From Gemmatimonadaceae bacterium (GTDB taxonomy: Bacteria; Gemmatimonadota; Gemmatimonadetes; Gemmatimonadales; Gemmatimonadaceae): a stretch of DNA of 64,000 nt. Below the pieces are notes generated by a model, which was given only the letters and a program-made list of their open reading frames with translations, did no database searches and was not told the origin of the DNA. This document shows, piece after piece, positions 45,297-54,298 of this stretch; within the stretch, counting starts at the first letter, position 1, and each line of letters starts with the position of its first letter. Position numbers and translations under genes: made by a program. The stretch spans positions 1 to 64,000 of the forward strand of contig JACDDT010000001.1 in assembly GCA_013816855.1 (NCBI GenBank), read 5' to 3'.

Positions 45297-46969
45297 TGGA
45301 CGGAGCTCGCGGCGGTGTCATTCTTCCCATCAAGCATCAGCCGCAGCTACCGGTTGATCGCCTTATCGTCACTGACGCTCCCGATCCGGAAGCAGTTCCC
45401 ATGGATGTGGTTTTTGTCGGCGGTGGGCCGGCTGGTCTAGCGGGTGCGATCGAGCTCGCGCGTCTCGTCAAAAACGACAACGAAGCGGGCGGAGATCTCG
45501 GCGACATTCAGATCGCGGTCCTCGAGAAAGCGGGCGCGCTTGGTGAAGCGTCGCTCTCGGGAGCGGTGATCAACCCCACCGCCATGCGAGAGCTTTTTCC
45601 GGATCTGGCGGAAAAAGACTTTCCGTTCAGAGCACCGGTTGCAAAGGAGCGCGTCTATTTTCTCACCGGAAATCGCAGCTTCCGCATCCCCACGCCGCCG
45701 ACGATGCAGAATCACGGGAACCACATCGCATCACTCTGCGAGGTGGTTCGCTGGCTTGGAGAAAGGGCCGAAGCACTCGGTGTGAACGTCTTCACAGGGT
45801 TTCCCGCTGCGTCGTTGCTCACTGAAGGGAATCGCGTCACCGGAATCCGTACTACGCCGTCCGGTCTCGGGCGCGACGGGAATCCGGGAAGCGGCTTCGC
45901 TCCGCCGACTGACATCACCGCCGGAATCACAGTCCTGACCGAGGGAACTCGCGGGGCGCTGACCCAGGCGTATCTCGACTGGCAAAAAATTTCCTCGGAG
46001 AACCCGCAAATCTTCGCGCTCGGCGTGAAAGAGATATGGGAAACGAAGACACCGCTCGATTCGATCATTCATACGCTTGGCTGGCCGGTACCGCGTAACG
46101 CGTTCGGCGGGAGCTTCATGTATCCGCTCACTCCAAATCTCGTGGCGGTCGGACTGGTCGTCGGGCTCGACTACAGGACGACGACGCTGGACGTGCACGA
46201 GATGCTTCAGCGCATGAAGACGCATCCGCTCTTCAGTAGATACCTCGTCGGTGGAGAGATGGTCGAGTGGGGCGCGAAGACGATTCCTGAAGGCGGCTAC
46301 TTCGCGTGGCCGCAGCGAAGGCACGGCGATGGCGTGATGATCGCGGGTGATTCAGCGGGATTCGTCGAGGTGGCGTCTCTCAAGGGCGTGCACTACGCGA
46401 TGCAGTCCGGAATCTTCGCCGCGCGCGCCGCTTTCGCCGCTCTCAAGAAAAAGGACACGAGCGCCGCCGCTCTCGCCGAGTATGACACGATGGTGGATGG
46501 CAGCTTCATTCGCGAAGATCTCTATCGCCGGCGCAACATGCGCCTTGCCTTTCAGAAGAGCGGTTTCTTTCTGGGCGGGATAAAAGCGACGCTGATGACA
46601 CTTACGAACGGTGCATTTCCGGGCGGCAAGATATTGTCCCACGCGGATGCGAGCGAGCCGAAAAACATTGCGACTGCCGACACGTTCGTTCCGGATGGAA
46701 GGCTGACATTCAGCAAGCTGGACGCGGTCTTTAAATCCGGAAATGCGACGCGCGATGACATTCCTTCACATCTCGTTGTTGGCCAGGATATCTCGGCCGA
46801 AGTCGCAGAGATGTACACGCATGTCTGCCCGGCCGGAGTTTACGAGAGAGACGGGGACCGCCTCGTCGTCAGCCCGGCGAACTGCGTGGACTGCAAGGCG
46901 ACGGACGTGCTCGGACCGCGCTGGACGCCGCGCGAGGGCGGAAGTGGGCCGAAGTACCGCTTGATGTAG
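45296..46969 (+). CDS. Electron transfer flavoprotein:quinone oxidoreductase, variant Fe-S site
   Basis: Passes electrons from ETF to the membrane quinone pool. ATG 45296 gives 557 residues. FAD motif VVFVGGGPAGLAGAIELARL, quinone/FAD region GEASLSGAVINPTAMRELFPD, and SLKGVHYAMQSGIFAA are present. The C-terminal [4Fe-4S] region has CPAGVYE (Cys511), NCVDC (Cys530, Cys533), but the fourth ligand position reads Thr536 (CVDCKATDV instead of the usual CxxCKTCD). The GPRWTPREGGSGPKY tail is otherwise conserved. The cluster must be missing, 3Fe-4S-like, or ligated by another residue. Confidence 0.92.
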   Translation: MDGARGGVILPIKHQPQLPVDRLIVTDAPDPEAVPMDVVFVGGGPAGLAGAIELARLVKNDNEAGGDLGDIQIAVLEKAGALGEASLSGAVINPTAMRELFPDLAEKDFPFRAPVAKERVYFLTGNRSFRIPTPPTMQNHGNHIASLCEVVRWLGERAEALGVNVFTGFPAASLLTEGNRVTGIRTTPSGLGRDGNPGSGFAPPTDITAGITVLTEGTRGALTQAYLDWQKISSENPQIFALGVKEIWETKTPLDSIIHTLGWPVPRNAFGGSFMYPLTPNLVAVGLVVGLDYRTTTLDVHEMLQRMKTHPLFSRYLVGGEMVEWGAKTIPEGGYFAWPQRRHGDGVMIAGDSAGFVEVASLKGVHYAMQSGIFAARAAFAALKKKDTSAAALAEYDTMVDGSFIREDLYRRRNMRLAFQKSGFFLGGIKATLMTLTNGAFPGGKILSHADASEPKNIATADTFVPDGRLTFSKLDAVFKSGNATRDDIPSHLVVGQDISAEVAEMYTHVCPAGVYERDGDRLVVSPANCVDCKATDVLGPRWTPREGGSGPKYRLM

Positions 46970-46995
46970 CGACTGCTTCGGAGCCCTACTGCGGA

Positions 46996-47676
46996 TCAGT
47001 GCGCGATGGTATAGATGTCGATCTTCTGCTTGATAGCCCCGTCCTCCCAAGGGACCGATTTCATCTCCACGACTTTGAACCCTGCCCCTTTGCACGCATA
47101 GAGAAACGCGGGCGTTGAGACCCGGCCTGGATCGGCGATCACCGCGTGCCCGTCGAACTGGAGCAGCTTGTCGAATACTCGCGGTAAAAGCCCCGCATAC
47201 TCCCGCTCGTAAAGGACATCGGAGGCGAGAATGAGATCGAACCTGCCGAGGTCCGCCGGTAGGTCGCGCCAGTTCACCATTCGGGTCGCGGCTTCGCGCC
47301 CGATGTTGCGGCAGGTATTCGCGCGGGTGAATTCGAGAGCGGGCTCGTAGTAATCCGTTGCGAGCACATCGAGTCCCGCCTTCATCGCCGCGGTGGTCAC
47401 TACCCCGATGCCGCAGCCGAGCTCGATCGTTCTCTTTGGACCACGCGCCACGTTCAGGGCCGCCGCCGCCAGCTCATTCGCGATGACGATCGACGAGGGC
47501 CATATCGCAGCCCAATAAGGCAGCCGCTCGTCACCGACAAAATCTTCTTCGGAGATGAGATCATCCGCGCTATCGGGCCGGAGCACCTTGAAAAATCCGG
47601 CCCCCACGCGAATTGTCTCGGTCACAACGCGGAAGCGGCGCTCGAGATCGGCAGTGAGCTCCTCGGCGCAGCTCAC
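46996..47676 (-). CDS. Methyltransferase of the METTL20/ETFBKMT-like group (candidate ETF-beta lysine methyltransferase)
   Basis: A 226-residue seven-beta-strand SAM enzyme. LPYWAAIWPSSIVIA, IELGCGIGVVTTAA (motif I), VLATDYYEPAL, FDLILASDVLYEREYAGLLP and IADPGRVSTPAF run parallel to human ETFBKMT (METTL20) and its Agrobacterium homologue, including the DPGR element. It lies tail-to-tail with the etf operon, 26 bp away, and the adjacent EtfB keeps the target loop. General Methyltransf_16/PrmA-like enzymes share parts of this pattern, so the substrate is an inference. Its start overlaps the moeA stop by 4 nt. Confidence 0.7.
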   Translation of the reverse strand: MSCAEELTADLERRFRVVTETIRVGAGFFKVLRPDSADDLISEEDFVGDERLPYWAAIWPSSIVIANELAAAALNVARGPKRTIELGCGIGVVTTAAMKAGLDVLATDYYEPALEFTRANTCRNIGREAATRMVNWRDLPADLGRFDLILASDVLYEREYAGLLPRVFDKLLQFDGHAVIADPGRVSTPAFLYACKGAGFKVVEMKSVPWEDGAIKQKIDIYTIAH

Positions 47677-48923
47677 GCGAGTGTGAGTTGCTCGAGCTCG
47701 AACGGGTAGTCAGCCAGCGGGAGCGCGAACATTCTCGTCCCCGCAGCATACGACCTTTTTTCAGGGGGCACGACAAGCAAGGCATTCGCAGCGGCAAGCG
47801 ACGTGAGCGACGCGGAGCTTTGCGACCTGGTGAGGCGTGCACGGTAACTATCGCCTTCGCGCCGCACATTCGCGCGAAGGAAGTGGGTGAGCTCGGCTGC
47901 GATCGAGACGTCACTTTCGATATCGACGGGAAGCGGCCTTCTGAAAAGGCGGCTGTGGCCGATCATCTTCCGGATGGCCGGCCGCGCGAATAGCTCGAAC
48001 GTCACAACTGCGGAGACCGGATTTCCTGACAGTCCGATCCAGGGTACGCCGTGCAACTGGCCGAATGCGAGTGGAGCGCCGGGGCGAATGCGCACTTTCC
48101 AGAATTTCTGCTTTCCGCCGAGCGATGCAAACACGTCGCGGGTGAAGTCTGCGTCACCCACAGAGATTCCCGCGCTGGTGATAATGAGATCGCAACCGCT
48201 CGCTTGCTCGAGCTTTTCTCTGAGAGCTTCGCGCGTATCAGCGGCGATGCCGAGATCGACCGGGTCGCCGCCCGCATCGCGAACGAGCGCGGGGAGTGTG
48301 TAGCTGTTCGTCGAGACTATGCGCCGGCCGCTTTCCACTTCGGAGAATTTGTCGATAGTTACCAGCTCATCGCCGGAGCTGATAACGGCGACGCGTGGCC
48401 GCCGATACACGGATATCCGCGCCGCGCCGCCCGAAAGAAGCACTCCGATCAAAGTCGGGGTAACGACGGTGCCTTCACCGCCAAGCACGTCGCCTTGTCG
48501 AAAATCTTCGCCCGCCGGGCGGACATTCCGGCCTCCATCGCGGGCGTCCCTGATCGCAACGGTATGGGTCCCTCCATCTGTGTCCTCGATGCGGATGACG
48601 CTGTCGGCGCCTTCGGGTACCGGAGCGCCGGTCATGATGCGCATCGCTTCGCCGGCGCACAGCGAACGGGAAGGGAATTGTCCCGCCGCAATGCTCTCGA
48701 CGACGGGCAGTATAACCGCATTCGTAGCCGTCGCTCCGTTTACGTCCGTCGCCTGCACCGCGAATCCATCCATCGATGCGTTGTTCCACGGCGGGATCGT
48801 TACCGGCGCAATGACGTCCTCTGCTAAGACGCGGCCTGCACAGTCGACCGTATTGGCTTTTTCAGCGGGAAGCGGGCGAATGTCCTCGAGAATCCGTGCG
48901 CTCGCCTCGGACGGATTCAGCAC
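47673..48923 (-). CDS. moeA: Molybdopterin molybdenumtransferase MoeA
   Basis: Inserts molybdate into adenylated molybdopterin. The 416-residue protein has PPWNNASMDGFAVQ, RIMTGAPVPEGADSVIRIED, GGRNVRPAGEDFRQGDVLG, TSAGISVGDADFTRDV and PWIGLSGNPVSAVVTFE, all MoeA signatures, and the C-terminal MoeA domain IV. GTG start. Together with mog (9569) it serves the molybdoenzyme at 6064. Followed by the methyltransferase (4-nt overlap) and preceded, 6 bp away, by dacB. Confidence 0.95.
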   Translation of the reverse strand: MLNPSEASARILEDIRPLPAEKANTVDCAGRVLAEDVIAPVTIPPWNNASMDGFAVQATDVNGATATNAVILPVVESIAAGQFPSRSLCAGEAMRIMTGAPVPEGADSVIRIEDTDGGTHTVAIRDARDGGRNVRPAGEDFRQGDVLGGEGTVVTPTLIGVLLSGGAARISVYRRPRVAVISSGDELVTIDKFSEVESGRRIVSTNSYTLPALVRDAGGDPVDLGIAADTREALREKLEQASGCDLIITSAGISVGDADFTRDVFASLGGKQKFWKVRIRPGAPLAFGQLHGVPWIGLSGNPVSAVVTFELFARPAIRKMIGHSRLFRRPLPVDIESDVSIAAELTHFLRANVRREGDSYRARLTRSQSSASLTSLAAANALLVVPPEKRSYAAGTRMFALPLADYPFELEQLTLA

Positions 48924-48929
48924 TGTGAG

Positions 48930-50312
48930 CTACTGTCCCGTGTAGGACGCGAGCGCTACGCCGATGGCATTCCCGACCGCCTTAACTTCGCTCGACTCGG
49001 TAGTGAAGTTGTTGCAGAGGATGCTGAAGATGAGTCGCTGCCCATTCGCTGCCGTGACGTAGCCCGAAAGCGAGATTGCGTGCTGAAGCGTCCCCGTCTT
49101 TGCGTGCATGTTGCCCTGCGCAGGAGTTCCCTTCATACGGTTCCGAATTGTGCCGTCTACACCTGCAACGGGCATCGCGTTGTAATAGACATCGAAGTTC
49201 GGATCGCGCTGCATAACGTCGAGCACGCGCACTATCGTCTCCGGAGTGAGCAGGTCGTGCGGACTGAGGCCGCTGCCGTCGCGCAGGACGAAACCGTCCG
49301 CCTGCACGCCCCATTCGAGAAGATGCCTGCGATAAATCTTGAGGGCGCTATCAGCGAGACCTGCACCGCCGCGCTCGAGCCCGATGGTCTTCATCAGGAT
49401 CTCGCCGATTTGGTTCTGCGACGGCTTGAGAAACGCCGGGAGAATCGCCCGAAGCGGGAGGGATGAGAAAACGAAAAGAGTATCCACCGCAGGCAGCGGA
49501 TCGAGAGATTTCGGGGCTACTCCGCCGACCGTGAGGCCGCGGCGCGTGAGGCCGAGCGAGAGCGCGTTCAGAAAATTCCTGTCGGGATCGTGCGAGGGAC
49601 CGGAAAATAAGCTGTCGAGCCCGCCGCCCACCTTCGGGAATGTTGGGGCCATTCCCTCGTTGAAAAACAATTCGTCTGTAGGAGCGCCGTAATACTCGCC
49701 AAGATCATCCCATCCCCAGCTCTCGCCGAGGACTGAATCCGGAAACGCATTTCCGCCGCTGACCAAAGATCCCGTGATTCTGGAAATACCGTGTGCCCGG
49801 AGCGAATCGGCGAAACCGAACATCACGTTGATCGCACTGCCGCGGAGGGTGTCGCTAATGGACGGATCGCCGCGCCCGATTACGACGAGGTCGCCGTTGA
49901 GCACCGAATCGCGAACCGTTCCGCGCGCCGCGAATGCCGTGTGATAGGTGTAATCCGGTCCCAGCTCCTTTAGCGCTACAGCGGACGTGACGATCTTCAT
50001 GTTCGACGCGGGGAGCAAGAGCTTTCCGGCGTTGTGGGAGAAGATCGTATCAGCTTTCTGGGGATTCACGATGAGGACACCAAACTCCGCGCTCCGGAAC
50101 TTCGGCTGGGAGATCAGGGAATCCACCAACTTCACCAGCCCCTGCCTCGGGGTGAGCTGAACCACCGGAGCGATCAGCGTCGGCGAAACGTCGGACGGTT
50201 TGATGCTTTCCGGATTCGGAAGCGGTTTCGGTGTCGGAGCTTGGGTGGCGGGCGTGCAAGCGAGCGTGAGCAACGCAGAGGTCGCAAGAATTGCAGCGCG
50301 ATTACGCTTCAT
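48930..50312 (-). CDS. dacB: D-alanyl-D-alanine carboxypeptidase/endopeptidase (PBP4, S13 family)
   Basis: Trims or opens peptidoglycan peptides in the periplasm. At 460 residues it has a lipoprotein-type signal (LLTLACTP, Cys19), the SxxK nucleophile in ASNMK (Ser103, Lys106), DGSGLSPHD for the SxN position, and the KTG box in HAKTGTLQHA. The S13 insertion domain between SxxK and SxN is present. Its first codons overlap the PTPS stop by 11 bp, and moeA follows after 6 bp, so a mixed operon is likely. Confidence 0.92.
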   Translation of the reverse strand: MKRNRAAILATSALLTLACTPATQAPTPKPLPNPESIKPSDVSPTLIAPVVQLTPRQGLVKLVDSLISQPKFRSAEFGVLIVNPQKADTIFSHNAGKLLLPASNMKIVTSAVALKELGPDYTYHTAFAARGTVRDSVLNGDLVVIGRGDPSISDTLRGSAINVMFGFADSLRAHGISRITGSLVSGGNAFPDSVLGESWGWDDLGEYYGAPTDELFFNEGMAPTFPKVGGGLDSLFSGPSHDPDRNFLNALSLGLTRRGLTVGGVAPKSLDPLPAVDTLFVFSSLPLRAILPAFLKPSQNQIGEILMKTIGLERGGAGLADSALKIYRRHLLEWGVQADGFVLRDGSGLSPHDLLTPETIVRVLDVMQRDPNFDVYYNAMPVAGVDGTIRNRMKGTPAQGNMHAKTGTLQHAISLSGYVTAANGQRLIFSILCNNFTTESSEVKAVGNAIGVALASYTGQ

Positions 50313-50721
50313 AAGTTGAGCTCAGGGTTGTGTCCTCTGCGATGGTGACGCGGGAGACTTTCGATGCTCCGGTAAGACGCGCCTGCACTTTCTCGAAAAC
50401 GAAACGCGCCAGATTCTCCCCCGAGGGAATCATCTTCCCGTCGGCGAATTCCGGCACCTCGAGATTGATGTTGCGATGGTCGAAGCGCGCCATCACCTCG
50501 GATTCGAGTATGGCGTCGAGCTCCCCCAGGTCGATCAGGAAGCCTGTCGCTTCATCGACCGGACCGCTCACGGTAACATCGCATCGATAGTTGTGTCCGT
50601 GAAAATTTGGCCAGGAGCATGCGCCGAATGTCGAAGAGTTTTTTTCTTCGGTCCAGTCGGGGCGGCGGTAACGGTGCGCCGCCGAAAATAAAACGCGGCG
50701 CGTGAGCGATGCAGTCGGCAT
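50302..50721 (-). CDS. 6-pyruvoyl-tetrahydropterin synthase/QueD family protein
   Basis: A 139-residue zinc enzyme acting on 7,8-dihydroneopterin triphosphate. ATG 50721 is chosen; the ORF track's 114-residue extension is antisense-like arginine-rich sequence overlapping the BON gene. Motifs: FSAAHRYRRPDW (zinc His), catalytic Cys in GACSWPNFHGHNYRCDV with zinc HxH, DLGELDAIL, FDHRNIN and the late ED. The Cys-x5-HGHNY spacing is that of animal-type PTPS rather than the Cys-x3-HGH of QueD. No queuosine genes are near, so a pterin product is possible. Confidence 0.85.
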   Translation of the reverse strand: MPTASLTRRVLFSAAHRYRRPDWTEEKNSSTFGACSWPNFHGHNYRCDVTVSGPVDEATGFLIDLGELDAILESEVMARFDHRNINLEVPEFADGKMIPSGENLARFVFEKVQARLTGASKVSRVTIAEDTTLSSTYEA

Positions 50722-50755
50722 TGACCAAATCTGCCGAAACCAACCCGTGCTTGCG

Positions 50756-51271
50756 CTAGTGGTCCTCGCCAGGAGCGCCCGCGTCCGCTTCCGTTCCTGC
50801 CATTCCTTCGGGCGTCGGAGTCTCCGGAGGCGTCCACGGAATTCCGCTGCTGATCGCTTCCTGTATATCCGTCGTCCCTTCGATTTCCGCGCGGGGGTGT
50901 TCCGTGAGATGCTCCGCTTCCGGACTTTCCGAGCGAGGACGGTCGCCGAGGAGAATTCCTTCGTGTCTCTCTTCATCGGCAAGGTGATCGTCGATCGCCT
51001 CGGGGCTCTCGGCCCGGCGGATTGCGTCCACGACGAGGTCGTTTTCCACCGAGGAGACACCGATTACGTCAGTAAGGAGATGCTCGACGACACGCATCTC
51101 CGATTCGGTTCCGACGCGCCCGCTGATGCGCACGACGCCGCGATTGACTTCTACTTCGACGTCGGCAGGGTCGAAAGAAACCTGCTCATCCAAACGGCCG
51201 CGAATGAGCGCGCGCAGCTCGCCGTCGCTCAAATTCTCCAGCCCTGAAAGATCTTCGAAATCCTTTGCCAC
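50756..51271 (-). CDS. BON-domain protein with acidic C-terminal tail
   Basis: A 171-residue protein from GTG 51271. Residues about 15-90 form a BON domain (ALIRGRLDEQVSFDPADVEVEVNRGVVRISGRV...VVEHLLTDVIGVSSVENDLVV), which usually binds phospholipid or a protein partner. The remaining 80 residues are rich in Glu, Asp, Pro and His and probably disordered. There is no signal peptide, unlike OsmY, so it should be cytosolic. Preceded by a hairpin that separates it from the barrel gene. Confidence 0.82.
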   Translation of the reverse strand: MAKDFEDLSGLENLSDGELRALIRGRLDEQVSFDPADVEVEVNRGVVRISGRVGTESEMRVVEHLLTDVIGVSSVENDLVVDAIRRAESPEAIDDHLADEERHEGILLGDRPRSESPEAEHLTEHPRAEIEGTTDIQEAISSGIPWTPPETPTPEGMAGTEADAGAPGEDH

Positions 51272-51284
51272 CAGTCCCCCGAAA

Positions 51285-51300
51285 GCCCGGCGAGCCGGGC
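51285..51300 (-). terminator. Short GC hairpin, possible attenuator
   Basis: GCCCGGC-TC-GCCGGGC on the minus strand, followed by only TTTCGG, lies between the stop of the barrel gene (51307) and the BON start (51271). The stem is strong but the U-tract is poor, so partial read-through is expected. Confidence 0.4.
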
Positions 51301-51306
51301 ATAAGG

Positions 51307-51993
51307 TTATCGGAAGAACAGGCGGGACACTCCTATCGTCAGTGTCGGATTGTTCTTCCAGAAAGTGCGGGCAGTACCCTGCGCGGCAACCGGGGTGTTA
51401 TCCGCCGAGTTGATGTAGTACGCGGCGGGCGTCTTCAGCTGATACAGGTAATCGTTGAGATCCACCCTGATCTGAAAGTGTCCGCCGGGCACGTAGCGCA
51501 GTCCCGCGCCCAGTGAAATAGCAAAGGGGGTGCCGAAGGTGAAAGGATCCTTCTCCACCGTACACGTACAGGAGGCGATGCCGGCCCCGAGATTCACTGT
51601 CGGAACAAGGTGGTGATAGCTCTTCATCCCGGTGAGGTTGACGTTAAGGTCGAGATCGTAAAGACTCACCACCGCCGCACGACTGCCGAGAGATCTGGTC
51701 GTTTTTCCCTTCGTCGGATCCACTGCGAGGCGGGTGGTGGAGGAGCGCGCGTAACGCGCCATCAGGTTCGCTGGTCCGCCGACGTGAATCTGGTAGAGCA
51801 GTCCCATTATCGCGCCGGGTTTCGGACCCACACCGATCTGGTCGGCGCCGGCGTTGAAATGCCCGCCGAAGATTGTGATCTCCTGCCCGCCTTCGATGTC
51901 ACGGAAAGGGCTGTTCTCAGGCAAATGACCAACCTGGGCGGACGCGGTACCGGCAACAAAAAGGAGCGCAGCGGCTCCGATGATCTGCTTCAC
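51307..51993 (-). CDS. Putative outer-membrane beta-barrel protein
   Basis: A 228-residue protein with signal peptide MKQIIGAAALLFVAGTASAQ, alternating hydrophobic strands (for example PFAISLGAGLRYVPGGHFQIRVDL) and a C-terminal phenylalanine-rich strand (TIGVSRLFFR), the pattern of small outer-membrane barrels of about eight strands. A SCTCTVE segment between strands might form a loop disulfide. No specific family recognised. Overlaps the gpmI stop by 4 nt. Confidence 0.7.
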   Translation of the reverse strand: MKQIIGAAALLFVAGTASAQVGHLPENSPFRDIEGGQEITIFGGHFNAGADQIGVGPKPGAIMGLLYQIHVGGPANLMARYARSSTTRLAVDPTKGKTTRSLGSRAAVVSLYDLDLNVNLTGMKSYHHLVPTVNLGAGIASCTCTVEKDPFTFGTPFAISLGAGLRYVPGGHFQIRVDLNDYLYQLKTPAAYYINSADNTPVAAQGTARTFWKNNPTLTIGVSRLFFR

Positions 51994-53555
51994 GAATTAA
52001 CTCCGAGATTGACGCCGCTCATCTCCTGCGGCTGCTCGATGCCGAGCATTGATAATATAGTTGGCGCAACATCGCAGAGAGCCCCGCCTGCGCGAAGAGA
52101 GAGCGGTTGTTTCGCTCCGAGCACGACGAACGGAACCGGGTTGGTCGTGTGCGCGGTGTGCGGTCCGCCGCACTCCGGATCTATCATCAGCTCGGCGTTG
52201 CCGTGATCGGCGGTGACGATGAGAGTGAAGCCCGCCTTCTCCGCAGCGGCCACGATCCGCCTAAGTGAAGCATCGACGATCTCCACCGCTTTGACTGTGG
52301 CGGGTATGGATCCGCTATGGCCGACCATGTCGGCGTTTGCATAGTTGCAGAGAATGAAATCGTGGTCGAGCGAGAGCAATCCCTTCTCGAGTGCATCGGT
52401 CACTCCCGCTGCGCTCATCTCCGGCTTCAAATCGTACGTCGCCACTTTCGGGCTCGCTATTAGCACGCGCTCCTCTCCCTTGTACGGCTGCTCGACGCCC
52501 CCGTTGAAGAAGTAAGTCACATGCGGGTACTTCTCGGTTTCCGCCGTCTTCAGCATGGTGCGCCCGCTCGCCGACAACACCTGCGCGAGGATCCGCTCCA
52601 TCGACGTAGGTGCAAATGCGACGGGAACGGCGAAATTGCGGTCGTAGCTCGTGAGCGTCACGACGGTGAATGACGGCCGCCCGGTGATGTCAAAGCCATC
52701 GAACTTCGGATCGATGAGCGCGTTCACGATTTGACGCATTCTGTCCGAGCGATAGTTGAAGCAGATGACAGCGTCCCCGTCACGTAACGGCGCGACGGGT
52801 TGGCCATTCGCTTCGATTACCACCGGTTTGATGAATTCGTCGGTCGTCCCTTCGTCATACGCCGTGCGGATGGCCGCAATTGGATCACTCCCGCGCGGAC
52901 CTTCACCGCGAACAATCGCATCATACGCGAGCTTCGTGCGATCCCAGCGGCGGTCGCGATCCATCGCGAAGTATCTCCCGGAAATGCTCGCAAGTCTCAC
53001 TGAAGTATCACCGCCGGCGGACCGCTTTATCTCCGCGAGAAGCTCCTCGGCGAAGCCGAGCGCCGACTTGGGTAGAGTGTCGCGCCCGTCGAGAAATGCG
53101 TGGATCGCAACGCGCTCGACCTTCTCTTGGCGCGCGAGACCGATGGCCGCAACGAGATGCGTATCGATCGCGTGAACTCCGCCGCCGCCGATGAGACCGA
53201 TAAGATGAAGAGTGCCGCTAGACTTTTTCGCGGCGCGGCACGCTTCGACGAGCGCCGGATTCGTGAAGAAGCTTCCGTCCTCGATCGCAGCATTGATGCG
53301 CACCAGATCCTGCATCACCACGCGGCCCGCCCCAATATTCAGGTGACCGACCTCGCTGTTCCCCATCTGGCCTTTGGGGAGACCGACGCGGAGGCCGGAC
53401 GCCTCCAACAGCGTCCTTGAATGCGTGCTCCAGATTTTGTCCCAGGTGGGGGTATTCGCGAGAGCGATCGCATTCGCCTCCCGTTCCTTGCGGTAACCCC
53501 ATCCATCGAGGACGACGAGCGCGACGCGCGAGGCGTTTTTGTTGGCGGATGTCAT
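51990..53555 (-). CDS. gpmI: 2,3-bisphosphoglycerate-independent phosphoglycerate mutase
   Basis: Interconverts 3- and 2-phosphoglycerate in glycolysis with two Mn ions. I choose ATG 53555 (521 residues) over the upstream start 30 nt earlier. LVVLDGWGYRKEREANAIA begins the phosphatase domain; the nucleophile is Ser67 in KGQMGNSEVGHLNIGAGR. AIDTHL, DGRD, SGRYFAMDRD, NYRSDRMRQI and TADHGNAELMID follow, all family hallmarks. First gene of the minus-strand run and divergent from the gene at 53611. Confidence 0.96.
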   Translation of the reverse strand: MTSANKNASRVALVVLDGWGYRKEREANAIALANTPTWDKIWSTHSRTLLEASGLRVGLPKGQMGNSEVGHLNIGAGRVVMQDLVRINAAIEDGSFFTNPALVEACRAAKKSSGTLHLIGLIGGGGVHAIDTHLVAAIGLARQEKVERVAIHAFLDGRDTLPKSALGFAEELLAEIKRSAGGDTSVRLASISGRYFAMDRDRRWDRTKLAYDAIVRGEGPRGSDPIAAIRTAYDEGTTDEFIKPVVIEANGQPVAPLRDGDAVICFNYRSDRMRQIVNALIDPKFDGFDITGRPSFTVVTLTSYDRNFAVPVAFAPTSMERILAQVLSASGRTMLKTAETEKYPHVTYFFNGGVEQPYKGEERVLIASPKVATYDLKPEMSAAGVTDALEKGLLSLDHDFILCNYANADMVGHSGSIPATVKAVEIVDASLRRIVAAAEKAGFTLIVTADHGNAELMIDPECGGPHTAHTTNPVPFVVLGAKQPLSLRAGGALCDVAPTILSMLGIEQPQEMSGVNLGVNS

Positions 53556-53610
53556 TTTGATGGGTGCCAAATTACATCCCGGCACGCACCTTTAGGTATG
53601 TTCCGTATGA

Positions 53611-54285
53611 ATGATGACTGATAACCTCCCTCGCGACCCATTCAGCGGCGACCTCGTAACGCGCCGCACGGCAGGGCGAGACGAAGGCGATCGCCGCAGA
53701 AAGGGATGGAATGATTTCCGGCGGGCCTACCCGGGTTTCATCTTCACGCTCGGCATCGCCCTCTTCGCGATGCTGGTGGTGGACGGCTGGCTCATCTATC
53801 GGCGAGTCGATTACGCTGCAGAGATAACCACGCTTCGCTCACACATGTCGGGCGCCGAGCGTGAGAAGACCGACGCCATCGTCGAAGCGACGGAAAGCAA
53901 AGCCCGGATCGAGCTCGAGTTGGCCAAGCGTCAGGCGCGGCTTGAGAAGAGATTCCATCTGAACGTCTCGGTGGATAGCGCACGCATGTACCTCGAGAGC
54001 GGCGGCGCCACTCTTCGCGAGATGGCTGTCCAGTTCGGTCCCGAGCGCAACGTCACCCCTGCCGGCGATTCACTTCCCGCCGCTATTCCCCGAGGCGAGC
54101 GCACCGTCGCCGAGGTCGACGACGGCGGAATCACGCTCGACGGTGGTACTCGCATCCTAACCGCGGGCGGCACCCTCGATAAGGAGACAGCTCCGGTGCC
54201 GGCCGGCGCGCTTCGCGTCGGGCGCGCCGACATGGAAGCGATCCGTCCGAACCTCTCCGCGGGTATGAAGGTGTACTTCTACTAA
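53611..54285 (+). CDS. Membrane-anchored coiled-coil protein of unknown function
   Basis: A 224-residue protein: cytosolic basic N-terminus, one membrane helix (GFIFTLGIALFAMLVVDGWLIY), a coiled coil (about 70-115: EITTLRSHMSGAEREKTDAIVEATESKARIEL in parts), and a C-terminal beta-rich domain ending MKVYFY. The YFY ending resembles the VYIY end of the L,D-transpeptidase encoded 13 bp later, and both have the same N-terminal anchor layout, so they may act as a pair. No family recognised. TATGTT lies 8 nt before the ATG with no SD. Confidence 0.65.
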   Translation: MMTDNLPRDPFSGDLVTRRTAGRDEGDRRRKGWNDFRRAYPGFIFTLGIALFAMLVVDGWLIYRRVDYAAEITTLRSHMSGAEREKTDAIVEATESKARIELELAKRQARLEKRFHLNVSVDSARMYLESGGATLREMAVQFGPERNVTPAGDSLPAAIPRGERTVAEVDDGGITLDGGTRILTAGGTLDKETAPVPAGALRVGRADMEAIRPNLSAGMKVYFY

Positions 54286-54298
54286 TGAGAAAGATCTC

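Noticed and set aside
50302-51060. 252-residue form of the PTPS gene
   Set aside because: The first 113 residues are antisense-like and overlap the BON gene; homology begins at the ATG at 50721.
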